Positions 1 through 6,387 of a stretch of 7,056 bases of DNA are shown here, piece by piece. The stretch spans positions 1 through 7,056 of the forward strand of contig SEEY01000199.1 of the NCBI GenBank assembly GCA_004211235.1, in the 5' to 3' direction. Under the pieces are notes generated by a model. That model was not told the origin of the DNA and made no database searches. It was given only the letters and a program-made list of their open reading frames with translations. Source of the stretch: Rubrivivax sp. GTDB taxonomy: Bacteria; Pseudomonadota; Gammaproteobacteria; Burkholderiales; Burkholderiaceae. Made by a program: the position numbers and the translations under genes. How positions within the stretch are numbered: the first letter of the stretch is position 1; every line of letters starts with the position of its first letter.

Positions 1-2813
1 GCGAGCTGCTGCATGTCCTGCTGCGTGAGGCGGGCACGCTGGGCGAGGTCCTGCGCGTGGGCGAACTCGCCGACCTGGCTGCGCGCCTTCTCGATGCGCC
101 CGGCGGCGTCCTTTCCCAACCCGCTGACGAGCCGCAGGCCCAGGCGGACGGCGGGATGATGCTGGCCGTCGCGCCGCTCCAGCGTGCTGTCGCTGTCGCT
201 GTGGTTCACGTCGATGGCGCGCACCTCGATGTCGTGCCGCCGGGCGTCCTGCACCAGTTGGCTGGGGCTGTAGAAGCCCAGCGGCTGGGAGTTCAGCAGC
301 GCACAGAGAAAGGCCGCGGGCTCGTGGCATTTGAGCCAGCAGCTGACGTAGGTGAGCAGCGCGAAGCTGGCCGCGTGGGACTCCGGGAAGCCGTAGCTGG
401 AGAAGCCCTTGATCTGGTCGAAGATGCGCTTGGCGAAGTCGTCGGTGTAACCGCGCTCGCGCATGCCGTTGACGACCTTGTCGTAGTACTTCTCCAGCAC
501 GCCGGGGCGCTTCCAGGCCGCCATCGCGCGGCGCAGCTGGTCGGCCTCGCCGGGCGTGAAGCCGGCCGCGATGATGGCCACCTGCATCACCTGCTCCTGG
601 AAGATGGGCACGCCGCGGGTGCGCCAGAGCGCTTCCTTCAGCGCCTCGCTCGGGTACTCCACCTGATCCGCCGGCAGCGCCCGGTTCTTCAGGTAGGGGT
701 GCACCATGCCGCCCTCGATGGGGCCGGGCCGGACGATCGCGACCTCGATGACCAGGTCGTAGTACTCGCGGGGCTGCAGCCGCGGCAGCATCGACATCTG
801 CGCGCGCGATTCGATCTGGAACACGCCGACGGTGTCCGCCTTGCAGATCATGTCGTAGGTGGCTCTGTCGTCGTCCGGGATGGTCAGGTCGATGGCCGTG
901 CCGCGCAGCCGGTTGACGAGGTCGAAGCAGCGGCGGATGGCGCTGAGCATGCCCAGGGCCAGCACGTCGACCTTCATCATCTTCAGCTCGTCGATGTCGT
1001 CCTTGTCCCACTCGATGACGCTGCGGTCCTTCATCGTTGCGTTCTCGATGGGCACGAGGCGCTCCAGCAGGCCCTCGGTCAGCACGAAGCCGCCGACGTG
1101 CTGGCTGAGGTGGCGCGGCAGGCCGTTGAGCTGGCGGCCGAGCGTGATGAGCTGCTGCAGGCGCGGGTCGTCTTCGGGCAGCGCCATCTGCTGCAGCAGC
1201 GCGGCGCGGTGCTCGTCGGGCAGCACCTGGGTGGACCAGCCGCTGTGGTCGTTGCTCATCACGTCCAGCTGCGCGTCGCTGAAGCCCAGCGCCTTGCCGA
1301 CGTCGCGGATGGCGCTCTTGGGGCGATAGCAGATGACGACGGCCGTCAGCGCGGCGCGGTCGCGGCCGTATTTTTCGTAGAGATGCTGGATGACCTCCTC
1401 GCGGCGCTCGTGCTCGAAGTCGACGTCGATGTCGGGCGGCTCGTTGCGCTCGCGGCTGATGAAGCGCTCGAACAGCAGCGTGCTGCGGTCCGGGTCGACC
1501 GACGTCACGTGCAGGCAGTAGCAGACAATGCTGTTGGCCGCCGAGCCGCGGCCCTGGCAGAGGATCCCGATGCCGCGCGCGAAGTCGACGATGTCGGCGA
1601 CGGTCAGGAAGTAGTGCTCGTACTGCAGCTCCTCGATCAGCGCCAGTTCATGCTCGATGCGGGCCTTCCATTTGTCCGGCACGCCGCCCACGCCCTGCTC
1701 GTCCCAGGGCCAGCGCTTCTCGGCGCCGGCGTAGGTCAGGTCGCGCAGATGCCGCGCCGCCGTGACGCCGGCCGGCACGACCTCGCTCGGGTACTGGTAG
1801 CGGATCTCATTGAGGCTGAAGGTGCAGCGCGCGGCGACGTTCAACGTCTCGGCCATCAGCTCCGCAGGGTAGATCTGCGAGATGCGCTGCCGGCTGCGCA
1901 GGTGGCGTTCGGCATTGGGTTGCAGGTCGAAGCCGCAGTCCGCCACCGTGCGCCCCAGGCGCGTGGCGGTCATCACGTCCTGCAGGGCCTTTCGGGAGCG
2001 CACGTGGAAGTGCACGTCGCCCGCGGCCACCAGCGGCAGCGCGGTGGCCTCGGACAAGCCCTGCAGCCGCTGCAGCCACAGCGCGTCGCTGGCTTCGCGC
2101 AGCAGTTCGACGGCCAGCCAGGCCCGGCCGGTGAAATGCTGCAGCAGCCAATGCGCCGCGGCCAGCAGGTCGGCATCGTCCGCCTCGCGCGGCAGCACCA
2201 GCAGCGCCAGGCAATCGGTCAGCTTCTCGGGCGCGAGCTGGCGCCAGTGCAGCGTGTACTCGCCCTTGACCGGGCTGGCGCGGCGCAGCTGCGTGATGAA
2301 CTGGCTGAGGTTGCCGTAGCCATGGAGGTTCTGCGCGATCAGCACAAGCTTGAAGCGCGGCATGCCGGTGTCGTCGCGCACCAGGAACTCGCTGCCGATC
2401 AGCAGCTTCAGCAAGGGCGGCTCGTCGATGACGGCGTCGGCTTCGCCCGCTTCGGTTGCCGCCTCCCTCAAGGCGTGGTGCGCCGCCTCGCGCATCTCGC
2501 GCAGCTGCTTGTGTGCGCGCACGACGCCGGCCAGCGAACACTCGTCGGTGATGGCCAGCGCCTCGTAGCCCTGCGTGACGGCGCGCTCCACCAGCTCCTG
2601 CGGCTCGGACGCGCCGCGCAGGAAGCTGAAGGCCGTCAGGCAGTGCAGTTCGGCATAGCGCGGCAGCTCCCGCGCCCACGGGCCGGGGCGGTCGGGGCCG
2701 TGCGGCGCGGGTCGTCGCCCATCGGCCGCACGGCGCATGGCGGCGTCGGAATCGAAGCCGAGCCGGCGCAGCTCCTGCAGGCGTTCGTCGCGGTCCGACT
2801 GCGGCGGGCTCAT
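1..2813 (-). CDS. dnaE2: Error-prone DNA polymerase DnaE2 (ImuC), C-terminus cut by window edge
   Basis: C-family DNA polymerase III alpha-like subunit, the catalytic polymerase of the SOS-induced mutasome for translesion synthesis. 937 codons are read in one unbroken frame from the ATG at 2813 to the left edge; the family is usually about 1,030-1,090 residues, so only the C-terminal part, including any OB-fold, is missing. A ~50-residue N-terminal extension precedes a PHP domain (from about Y53, with ELHCLTAFSFLRGAS and AITDECSLAGVV). The palm follows: QGRGSAANS (420-428), PDIDVDF (460-466) and KVDVLALG (614-621), giving the likely catalytic trio D463, D465 and D616, all present. VRPGPIEGG (694-702), FQEQVMQVA (738-746) and GYGFPESHAASFALLTY (from about 806) are further family hallmarks. 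The PHP HxH motif reads E55-L-H57, as in other DnaE2. The start is supported by a strong Shine-Dalgarno and by overlap with an upstream stop. It is the last known gene of the imuA-imuB-dnaE2 unit. Confidence 0.96.
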   Translation of the reverse strand, partial: MSPPQSDRDERLQELRRLGFDSDAAMRRAADGRRPAPHGPDRPGPWARELPRYAELHCLTAFSFLRGASEPQELVERAVTQGYEALAITDECSLAGVVRAHKQLREMREAAHHALREAATEAGEADAVIDEPPLLKLLIGSEFLVRDDTGMPRFKLVLIAQNLHGYGNLSQFITQLRRASPVKGEYTLHWRQLAPEKLTDCLALLVLPREADDADLLAAAHWLLQHFTGRAWLAVELLREASDALWLQRLQGLSEATALPLVAAGDVHFHVRSRKALQDVMTATRLGRTVADCGFDLQPNAERHLRSRQRISQIYPAELMAETLNVAARCTFSLNEIRYQYPSEVVPAGVTAARHLRDLTYAGAEKRWPWDEQGVGGVPDKWKARIEHELALIEELQYEHYFLTVADIVDFARGIGILCQGRGSAANSIVCYCLHVTSVDPDRSTLLFERFISRERNEPPDIDVDFEHERREEVIQHLYEKYGRDRAALTAVVICYRPKSAIRDVGKALGFSDAQLDVMSNDHSGWSTQVLPDEHRAALLQQMALPEDDPRLQQLITLGRQLNGLPRHLSQHVGGFVLTEGLLERLVPIENATMKDRSVIEWDKDDIDELKMMKVDVLALGMLSAIRRCFDLVNRLRGTAIDLTIPDDDRATYDMICKADTVGVFQIESRAQMSMLPRLQPREYYDLVIEVAIVRPGPIEGGMVHPYLKNRALPADQVEYPSEALKEALWRTRGVPIFQEQVMQVAIIAAGFTPGEADQLRRAMAAWKRPGVLEKYYDKVVNGMRERGYTDDFAKRIFDQIKGFSSYGFPESHAASFALLTYVSCWLKCHEPAAFLCALLNSQPLGFYSPSQLVQDARRHDIEVRAIDVNHSDSDSTLERRDGQHHPAVRLGLRLVSGLGKDAAGRIEKARSQVGEFAHAQDLAQRARLTQQDMQQL

Positions 2814-2902
2814 GGCTGCACCTTTCCGCCTGCAGCCTGGCCTGTGCGACGGATCGGCCAGGCGCTCCCCAGGCTCGACATGTCCTGCGGCGCGGTGCTC
2901 AT
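2810..2902 (-). CDS. Possible 30-residue mini-ORF bridging imuB and dnaE2
   Basis: A 30-codon frame starts at the ATG at 2902-2900, which overlaps the imuB stop as ATGA. It ends in a TGA at 2812-2810, which overlaps the dnaE2 ATG in the same way. The peptide begins MSTAPQDMSSLGSAWPIRR and ends GQAAGGKVQP; it is basic, with no signal peptide, membrane segment or motif I recognise. A weak GGGGTG precedes the ATG by five bases. The three successive frames (imuB, this one, dnaE2) are all different. It may encode a small protein, or it may only pass ribosomes from imuB to dnaE2. It could equally be chance in an 85-base spacer, so coding status is uncertain. Confidence 0.35.
   Translation of the reverse strand: MSTAPQDMSSLGSAWPIRRTGQAAGGKVQP
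2819..2827 (-). promoter_or_regulatory. Ribosome binding site of dnaE2
   Basis: On the minus strand GGAAAGGTG lies just upstream of the dnaE2 ATG, with seven bases between AAAGG and the ATG. This is the best Shine-Dalgarno match in the cassette. It favours M1 over the later in-frame M26, which has no comparable signal. It lies inside the preceding mini-ORF. Confidence 0.6.
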
Positions 2903-4218
2903 GCGAACACCCCGTGCAGGAACCAGCCGGTGGTGGGCGCCGCCACGTCGGCGAGCCGCTCCTGATAGACCCACAGCAGCCCGCGCGCCGCGCTTCGGTA
3001 GACGAAGTAGTCGCGGGTCTGCAGCGCCTCGCGTCCCTCCCACCAGCCGGCCTCGACGCGGTGCGGGCCGCTGATGCGGACCAGCGGCCCGGCGTAGAGC
3101 GGCTGCTCCTGAGCGTCGCAGCGCAGCGGCTGCGGCGGCTCGACCAGCCAGCTCGGCTGCGGCCCCGGCGGGCGGCGCGCGGCCGGCATCGGCGGCGCCG
3201 GCCAGGGCTGCCAGCGCTGCATGCGGGCCAGCCGGTGGTCCTCGTGCAGGCAGCCCTGCCGGACACCCTCGCGGCCCAGGCGCACCGACAACCGCTCCAG
3301 CAACGCGTGGGTGGTGGCGCGCTCCTGCGGCTCGCTTGGGCCGGGCAGCAGCGTGGCGCTGCCCTCCTCCAGCGGCAGCAGCGTGTCCGCGCCGAGGCTG
3401 ATCTCGCCGGCCGGCGCCGCCAGCTCGGTGCGGGCGAGGTGCTCGCCCAGCAGGCGCGTCAGGCGGCGCAGGTCGCGTGTCGTGTCGGCCGTGGCCACGG
3501 TCAGCTCGCCGCCACTGGCCACGTCGCGGGCGCGCATCGCGTCATGCTGCCAGCTCAGCCGCAGCGCCCGCACGCCGGCATGGCGCGCGGCGAGAAAGGC
3601 GCAGAGCTGGCGCAGCAGCGTCTCGGCGAAGTGCAGCAGCACCGGCGCATGTTCGACGCGCCAGGGCAGCTCCAGCTGCGCCTCGAAGCGGTCCGGCAAC
3701 GTCAGCCAGCTGTGCACCTCGGGCAGGTCGCCGTAGGCCTGGTCCAGCGCCGTCAGCAGCGCCGGGCCGAAGCGCTTGGCCAGCGCCGGGCGCGGCAGGC
3801 GGCGCAACTCGCCGAGATGCCGGCAGCCCAGGCGGGCCAGCATCGCGTGGTGGGCCTGGGCGGCGCTCAGGGCGGCGAGCGGCAGCGCATCCAGACGCTC
3901 GCTCAGGCGCGGACTCATGCACTGATTCATGCGGCCGGCGTGCGGTGTGTCGCAGCATCGGGCCAGCGCCAGGGCCGCCAGTGCCGTGGGCGCCCAGGCC
4001 ATGGCGCCGAGGGCCAGCCCGGCCAGCTCGGCCTGCGACTGCAGCCGTCCGCGCAGCGCCCGGGCGCCGCCGAACAGCCGCAGGCTGCCCGACATCTCGG
4101 CGACCACCGCCTCCTCCAGCCGAGCCACGCGCGGCGTGAAGCTCAGCGCCAGCCAGGCCAGGGCGTCGGCATCGCCGGCGGGCGCATCAGGCTTGCAGCA
4201 CAGCGCGAGCCAGCGCAT
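2899..4218 (-). CDS. imuB: ImuB, inactive Y-family polymerase-like mutasome protein
   Basis: ImuB is the non-catalytic hub of the mutasome. In studied systems it binds the beta clamp, DnaE2 and ImuA. The 439-residue protein shows FTPRVARLEEAVVAEMSGSLRLFGG (from about 27 to 51), where active Y-family enzymes carry the SIDE acidic pair; no catalytic acid motif is visible. A thumb-like helix-hairpin-helix region follows (about 110-165, LGCRHLGELRRLPRPALAKRFG), then a little-finger-like region (about 170-290). The ImuB C-terminal hallmarks are ISGPHRVEAGWWEG (382-395), TRDYFVYR (401-408), LLWVYQER (414-421) and the terminal WFLHGVFA. The family is often near 470-500 residues; here the N-terminal segment before FTPRV is only about 26 residues. 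The ATG at 4218 has a GGAG seven bases upstream and lies inside the 3' end of imuA, a 32-base overlap typical of translational coupling. Confidence 0.93.
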   Translation of the reverse strand: MRWLALCCKPDAPAGDADALAWLALSFTPRVARLEEAVVAEMSGSLRLFGGARALRGRLQSQAELAGLALGAMAWAPTALAALALARCCDTPHAGRMNQCMSPRLSERLDALPLAALSAAQAHHAMLARLGCRHLGELRRLPRPALAKRFGPALLTALDQAYGDLPEVHSWLTLPDRFEAQLELPWRVEHAPVLLHFAETLLRQLCAFLAARHAGVRALRLSWQHDAMRARDVASGGELTVATADTTRDLRRLTRLLGEHLARTELAAPAGEISLGADTLLPLEEGSATLLPGPSEPQERATTHALLERLSVRLGREGVRQGCLHEDHRLARMQRWQPWPAPPMPAARRPPGPQPSWLVEPPQPLRCDAQEQPLYAGPLVRISGPHRVEAGWWEGREALQTRDYFVYRSAARGLLWVYQERLADVAAPTTGWFLHGVFA

Positions 4219-5098
4219 GTGGGCGCTCCGTCGGCGGGATGGCCGGTGTGGGGACGGGCGTTGGCGAGGGTGCCGGCGCGGGCACAGGCTTGCGCTTGGC
4301 CGCCGTCAGCAGCGGCTGCACTTCGCCCGGCACGGCCGGCAGTTCCAGCCAGCCTTCATGCGCGGGCCCGCGGCGCTTGAGAAGGTGAACGTTCAAGCCC
4401 CAGCCCTCGCCCGGCTGGACCACCAGGCGCAACGGCGCCGCAGACGACTGATCGCCCGCCCGCTCGGGCCGCACCAGGAAGGCCGGTGCATCCGAGCTCA
4501 GCGCATTGACCTGCAGCCGACGGATCTGCTCCGGCCGCGCCTCGGGCAGCCAGGCCAGCACGGCGACGCGTGACTTGATGGCCTGCTCGACGGCCCAGAG
4601 CTGCTGGGCGGGCGTCGCCGCTGCCACCCAGATCAGCGCCGACGGCGGCAGGCCGAGCGCCTGCAGGCCCGGCAGATGCGGCGTGTGCGGCGGGTTGATG
4701 AGCAGCAGCGAGCGCAGCGCGGGTGCCGAGGTACGGCCGCGTCCACCAGACCGGGCCGACTGACCCGGCTTGGTCGATGCACGAGACCCTGCCGGCATGC
4801 CCTGCCCGGCCCACCAGCCTTGCAGCGCGGGAGCCAGAAGCCGCCATTCCAGTACGCCGAACTGCGGCGTCAGCAGCTCGGTGACGGCCCGCAGCGGCCA
4901 GCCGCCGCCCGGCAGCTCGGCATCCAGCGCGGCAAAGCCGCTGGCGAGCGTCGGATCGGCGGTGGTGCTCAGGCTGCTGCCGCGCCAAAGGCGGCCTTCC
5001 AGCTGGGTTTCCAGGGTCAGCCGGCCAGGCGGCTGCGGGGGCAGCGGATGGCCGTGCAGAGGCGGGCTGATGGAGGGGGTGACGAGGGCGGACAGCAT
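4187..5098 (-). CDS. imuA: ImuA, RecA-fold accessory protein of the SOS mutasome
   Basis: ImuA is the RecA/SulA-like first member of the mutasome and is needed with ImuB and DnaE2 for damage-induced mutagenesis. The 303-residue protein has the family core LWRGSSL (37-43), SGFAALDAELPGGGWP (53-68, the RecA-like start of the fold), AVTELL and LLAPAL, then LLLINPPHTPHLPGLQALGL (131-150), IWVAAATPAQQLWAVEQAI and LNVHLLKRRGP (235-245). At the RecA Walker A site (by eye, about 74-86) no GxxxxGK[ST] remains; the lysine position reads L83, so ATP binding is doubtful. A basic, Ser/Gly-rich stretch (about 101-125) interrupts the core, and a Pro-rich tail (268-303) follows it. The ATG at 5098 is the first start downstream of the SOS box; no Shine-Dalgarno is visible and no upstream in-frame start codon was found. 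It is the first gene of the SOS operon. Confidence 0.9.
   Translation of the reverse strand: MLSALVTPSISPPLHGHPLPPQPPGRLTLETQLEGRLWRGSSLSTTADPTLASGFAALDAELPGGGWPLRAVTELLTPQFGVLEWRLLAPALQGWWAGQGMPAGSRASTKPGQSARSGGRGRTSAPALRSLLLINPPHTPHLPGLQALGLPPSALIWVAAATPAQQLWAVEQAIKSRVAVLAWLPEARPEQIRRLQVNALSSDAPAFLVRPERAGDQSSAAPLRLVVQPGEGWGLNVHLLKRRGPAHEGWLELPAVPGEVQPLLTAAKRKPVPAPAPSPTPVPTPAIPPTERPHALARAVLQA
4226..4229 (-). promoter_or_regulatory. Ribosome binding site of imuB
   Basis: GGAG on the minus strand sits seven bases before the imuB ATG and lies inside the imuA coding region. It supports the ATG at 4218 as the start, and so supports the short N-terminus of ImuB being real. Confidence 0.5.
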
Positions 5099-5147
5099 GG
5101 CCGGACAGACGGAACGACGGAAGGCGGGGGAAGAAAGTGGAGCTTGA

Positions 5148-5176
5148 ATAAGACCACAATACTGTATGCATATCCA
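5148..5176 (-). promoter_or_regulatory. Putative imuA-imuB-dnaE2 promoter
   Basis: On the minus strand TGGATA (5176-5171, 4 of 6 to the -35 consensus) and TCTTAT (5153-5148, 4 of 6 to the -10 consensus) are separated by 17 bases. The -35 element lies within the LexA box, so bound LexA would exclude polymerase. Transcription would start near 5141, giving a leader of about 40 bases. Both elements are imperfect; the location is better supported than the exact hexamers. Confidence 0.4.
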
Positions 5177-5179
5177 GTA
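5160..5179 (-). promoter_or_regulatory. LexA-binding SOS box upstream of imuA
   Basis: The plus strand reads TACTGTATGCATATCCAGTA, a near-palindrome that matches the E. coli LexA consensus at 17 of 20 positions and keeps CTG-N10-CAG. It lies 61 bases before the imuA ATG in the only AT-rich patch of the intergenic region. It is expected to repress the imuA-imuB-dnaE2 operon until RecA-stimulated LexA self-cleavage. No lexA gene is present in the window. Confidence 0.88.
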
Positions 5180-5283
5180 TTTTCCGCCTATCGATCCGGT
5201 CTTGCGGCCAGCCTTTCACACGCTTCAGGCGCTTCTGCGGGGTGTCGTCGGCAGGCCCTTCGCCTGATGTCGCTCAGTGCCGT

Positions 5284-6351
5284 TCAGGCAAAGCCGTCGC
5301 CGTCGAAATCGACGATGTCCTCGTTGCGCGCGGCCGGCGGTGGCGCATCCTTGGGCCGCATCGCCTCCAGCTGTTCGCGCAGCAGCGCCACCTGGTCCAT
5401 CCAGTAGTTCGGCGTGCCAAACCAGGGGAAGGCCACCGGGAAGGCCGGGTCGCCCCAGCGGCGCGCCAGCCAGGCGCTGTGGTGGATCATGCGCATCGTG
5501 CGCAGCGGCTCGATGAGGCGCAGCTCCCGATCATCGAACTCGGCGATCTGCTCATAGCCGTCCAGCACGGCATTGAGCTGGCGGCGAGCGGCGTCGCCTG
5601 CATCGAGAGGGCCGGGCAGCAGCATCCACAGGTCCTGCACGGCCGGCCCCATGACGGCGTCGTCCAGGTCGACGAAATGCGGGCCGCGGTCGGGCGTCCA
5701 CAGGATGTTGCCCGGATGGCAGTCGCCATGCAGGCGGGTGAGCTGCAGGCCGGGCAGGCCATCGAAGACGGCCTGGATGCCGTCGATGCAGCGGCGCGCC
5801 GCATCGTCCCAGGCCGGGGCAAGTTCGGGCGGGATGGCGTCGTGGGCCATCAGCCAGTCCCGCGCTGCCTGCGCCGGCGCCGCGCTGGCCCAGGACATCC
5901 GGTCGACGAAGGCCCGCTGCCGGCCCACGCCGTGCAGGCGGGCCAGCAGGCGGCCGATCCAGCGCAGCACATCCGGGTCTTCCAGTTCCGGCCCGCGCCC
6001 GCCCTGGCGCGGCGTGACGGCCACACGCTGGCCCTCGTAATGAAAAAGGGTGGAGCCGTTCCCGAGCGTCCATGGCGCGGCCACCGGCACTTCGGCCGCC
6101 GCCAGCTCGGTGGCGAAGGCATGCTCCTCCAGGATCTGCGCATCGCTCCAGCGCGCCGGGCGGTAGAACTTGGCGACGGCCGCCGAACTGCCAAGTCGAG
6201 CATCCTCCAGGTGCAGCATCAGCACCCGGTTCTCGAAGGAATTGAGCTGCAGCATGCGGCCGTCGGCGCGCAGGCCGGCGGCTTCCAGGGCGTCGAGCAT
6301 GAACTCCGGCGTCAGGTCGCCGAAGCTGAGATCAGGAGTGGCGGGGTGCAT
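5284..6351 (-). CDS. srkA: Stress response kinase A (SrkA/YihE/RdoA family)
   Basis: Cytosolic Ser/Thr protein kinase of the aminoglycoside-phosphotransferase/choline-kinase fold. In E. coli SrkA counters stress-induced death and acts in the Cpx response. The 355-residue protein aligns along its length with E. coli SrkA (328 residues): LNSFENRV (36-43), AVAKFYRPARWSDAQILEEH (from 58, with K61 the likely ATP-contacting lysine) and EVPVAAP (87-93). The catalytic loop is LHGDCHPGNILW (207-218), with D210 the base and N215 a Mg ligand, and FVDLDDA follows with D228 the second Mg ligand. These match E. coli D201, N206 and D217. AVQDLWMLLPG, IEPLRTMR and RRWGDPAFPVAFPWF follow. The acidic tail (about 333-355) is extra. 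The start agrees with the family N-terminus, although no clear Shine-Dalgarno is seen. It lies 36 bases after the DUF2726-like gene and upstream of, but probably separate from, the SOS operon. Confidence 0.94.
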   Translation of the reverse strand: MHPATPDLSFGDLTPEFMLDALEAAGLRADGRMLQLNSFENRVLMLHLEDARLGSSAAVAKFYRPARWSDAQILEEHAFATELAAAEVPVAAPWTLGNGSTLFHYEGQRVAVTPRQGGRGPELEDPDVLRWIGRLLARLHGVGRQRAFVDRMSWASAAPAQAARDWLMAHDAIPPELAPAWDDAARRCIDGIQAVFDGLPGLQLTRLHGDCHPGNILWTPDRGPHFVDLDDAVMGPAVQDLWMLLPGPLDAGDAARRQLNAVLDGYEQIAEFDDRELRLIEPLRTMRMIHHSAWLARRWGDPAFPVAFPWFGTPNYWMDQVALLREQLEAMRPKDAPPPAARNEDIVDFDGDGFA

Positions 6352-6359
6352 CCGCCGAG

Positions 6360-6383
6360 TGTCGCCGGTCGCCCCGGCCGACA
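6360..6383 (-). other. GC-rich stem-loop between the DUF2726-like gene and srkA
   Basis: On the minus strand TGTCG-G-CCGG, loop GGCGA, CCGG-CGACA form a nine-pair stem with one bulged G. It starts four bases after the upstream stop codon and ends eight bases before the srkA ATG. No T-run follows, so it is not a standard intrinsic terminator. It could damp read-through, protect an mRNA end or limit srkA translation; these roles are inferred. Confidence 0.4.
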
Positions 6384-6387
6384 GGCC

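Noticed and set aside
1..21. QQDMQQ near the left edge as a DnaE2 clamp-binding motif
   Set aside because: It superficially resembles the E. coli DnaE QADMF motif, but it lies in the helix-hairpin-helix-like region before the missing C-terminus and lacks the aromatic residue.
1807..2679. A 290-codon open frame on the minus strand
   Set aside because: It lies within dnaE2 in another frame and is Ala/Arg-rich; the true DnaE2 frame carries the PHP motifs across the same bases.
57..3074. A 1005-codon open frame on the plus strand
   Set aside because: It is antisense to dnaE2 and the end of imuB. The minus strand reads as a full DnaE2 with all catalytic motifs; the plus frame is rich in Ala, Arg, Gln and Val with no recognisable domain, as expected for an antisense frame in GC-rich DNA.
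2737..4380. A 547-codon open frame on the plus strand
   Set aside because: It is antisense to imuB and parts of its neighbours, with low-complexity Ala/Arg/Gln composition and no family motif.
5144..5173. A plus-strand promoter (TTGAAT with a weak -10) over the LexA box
   Set aside because: The -10 match is poor at every usual spacing and no plus-strand gene follows in the window.
4356..5219. A 287-codon minus-strand frame starting upstream of the SOS box
   Set aside because: It is out of frame with imuA and would place the LexA box inside a gene. Its composition is low complexity, while the imuA frame matches the family.
5252..5266. Inverted repeat after srkA as a terminator
   Set aside because: The stem has only five pairs (CAGGC/GCCTG) around a five-base loop and no T-run follows. 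It is too weak to call, so termination between srkA and imuA remains unproven.
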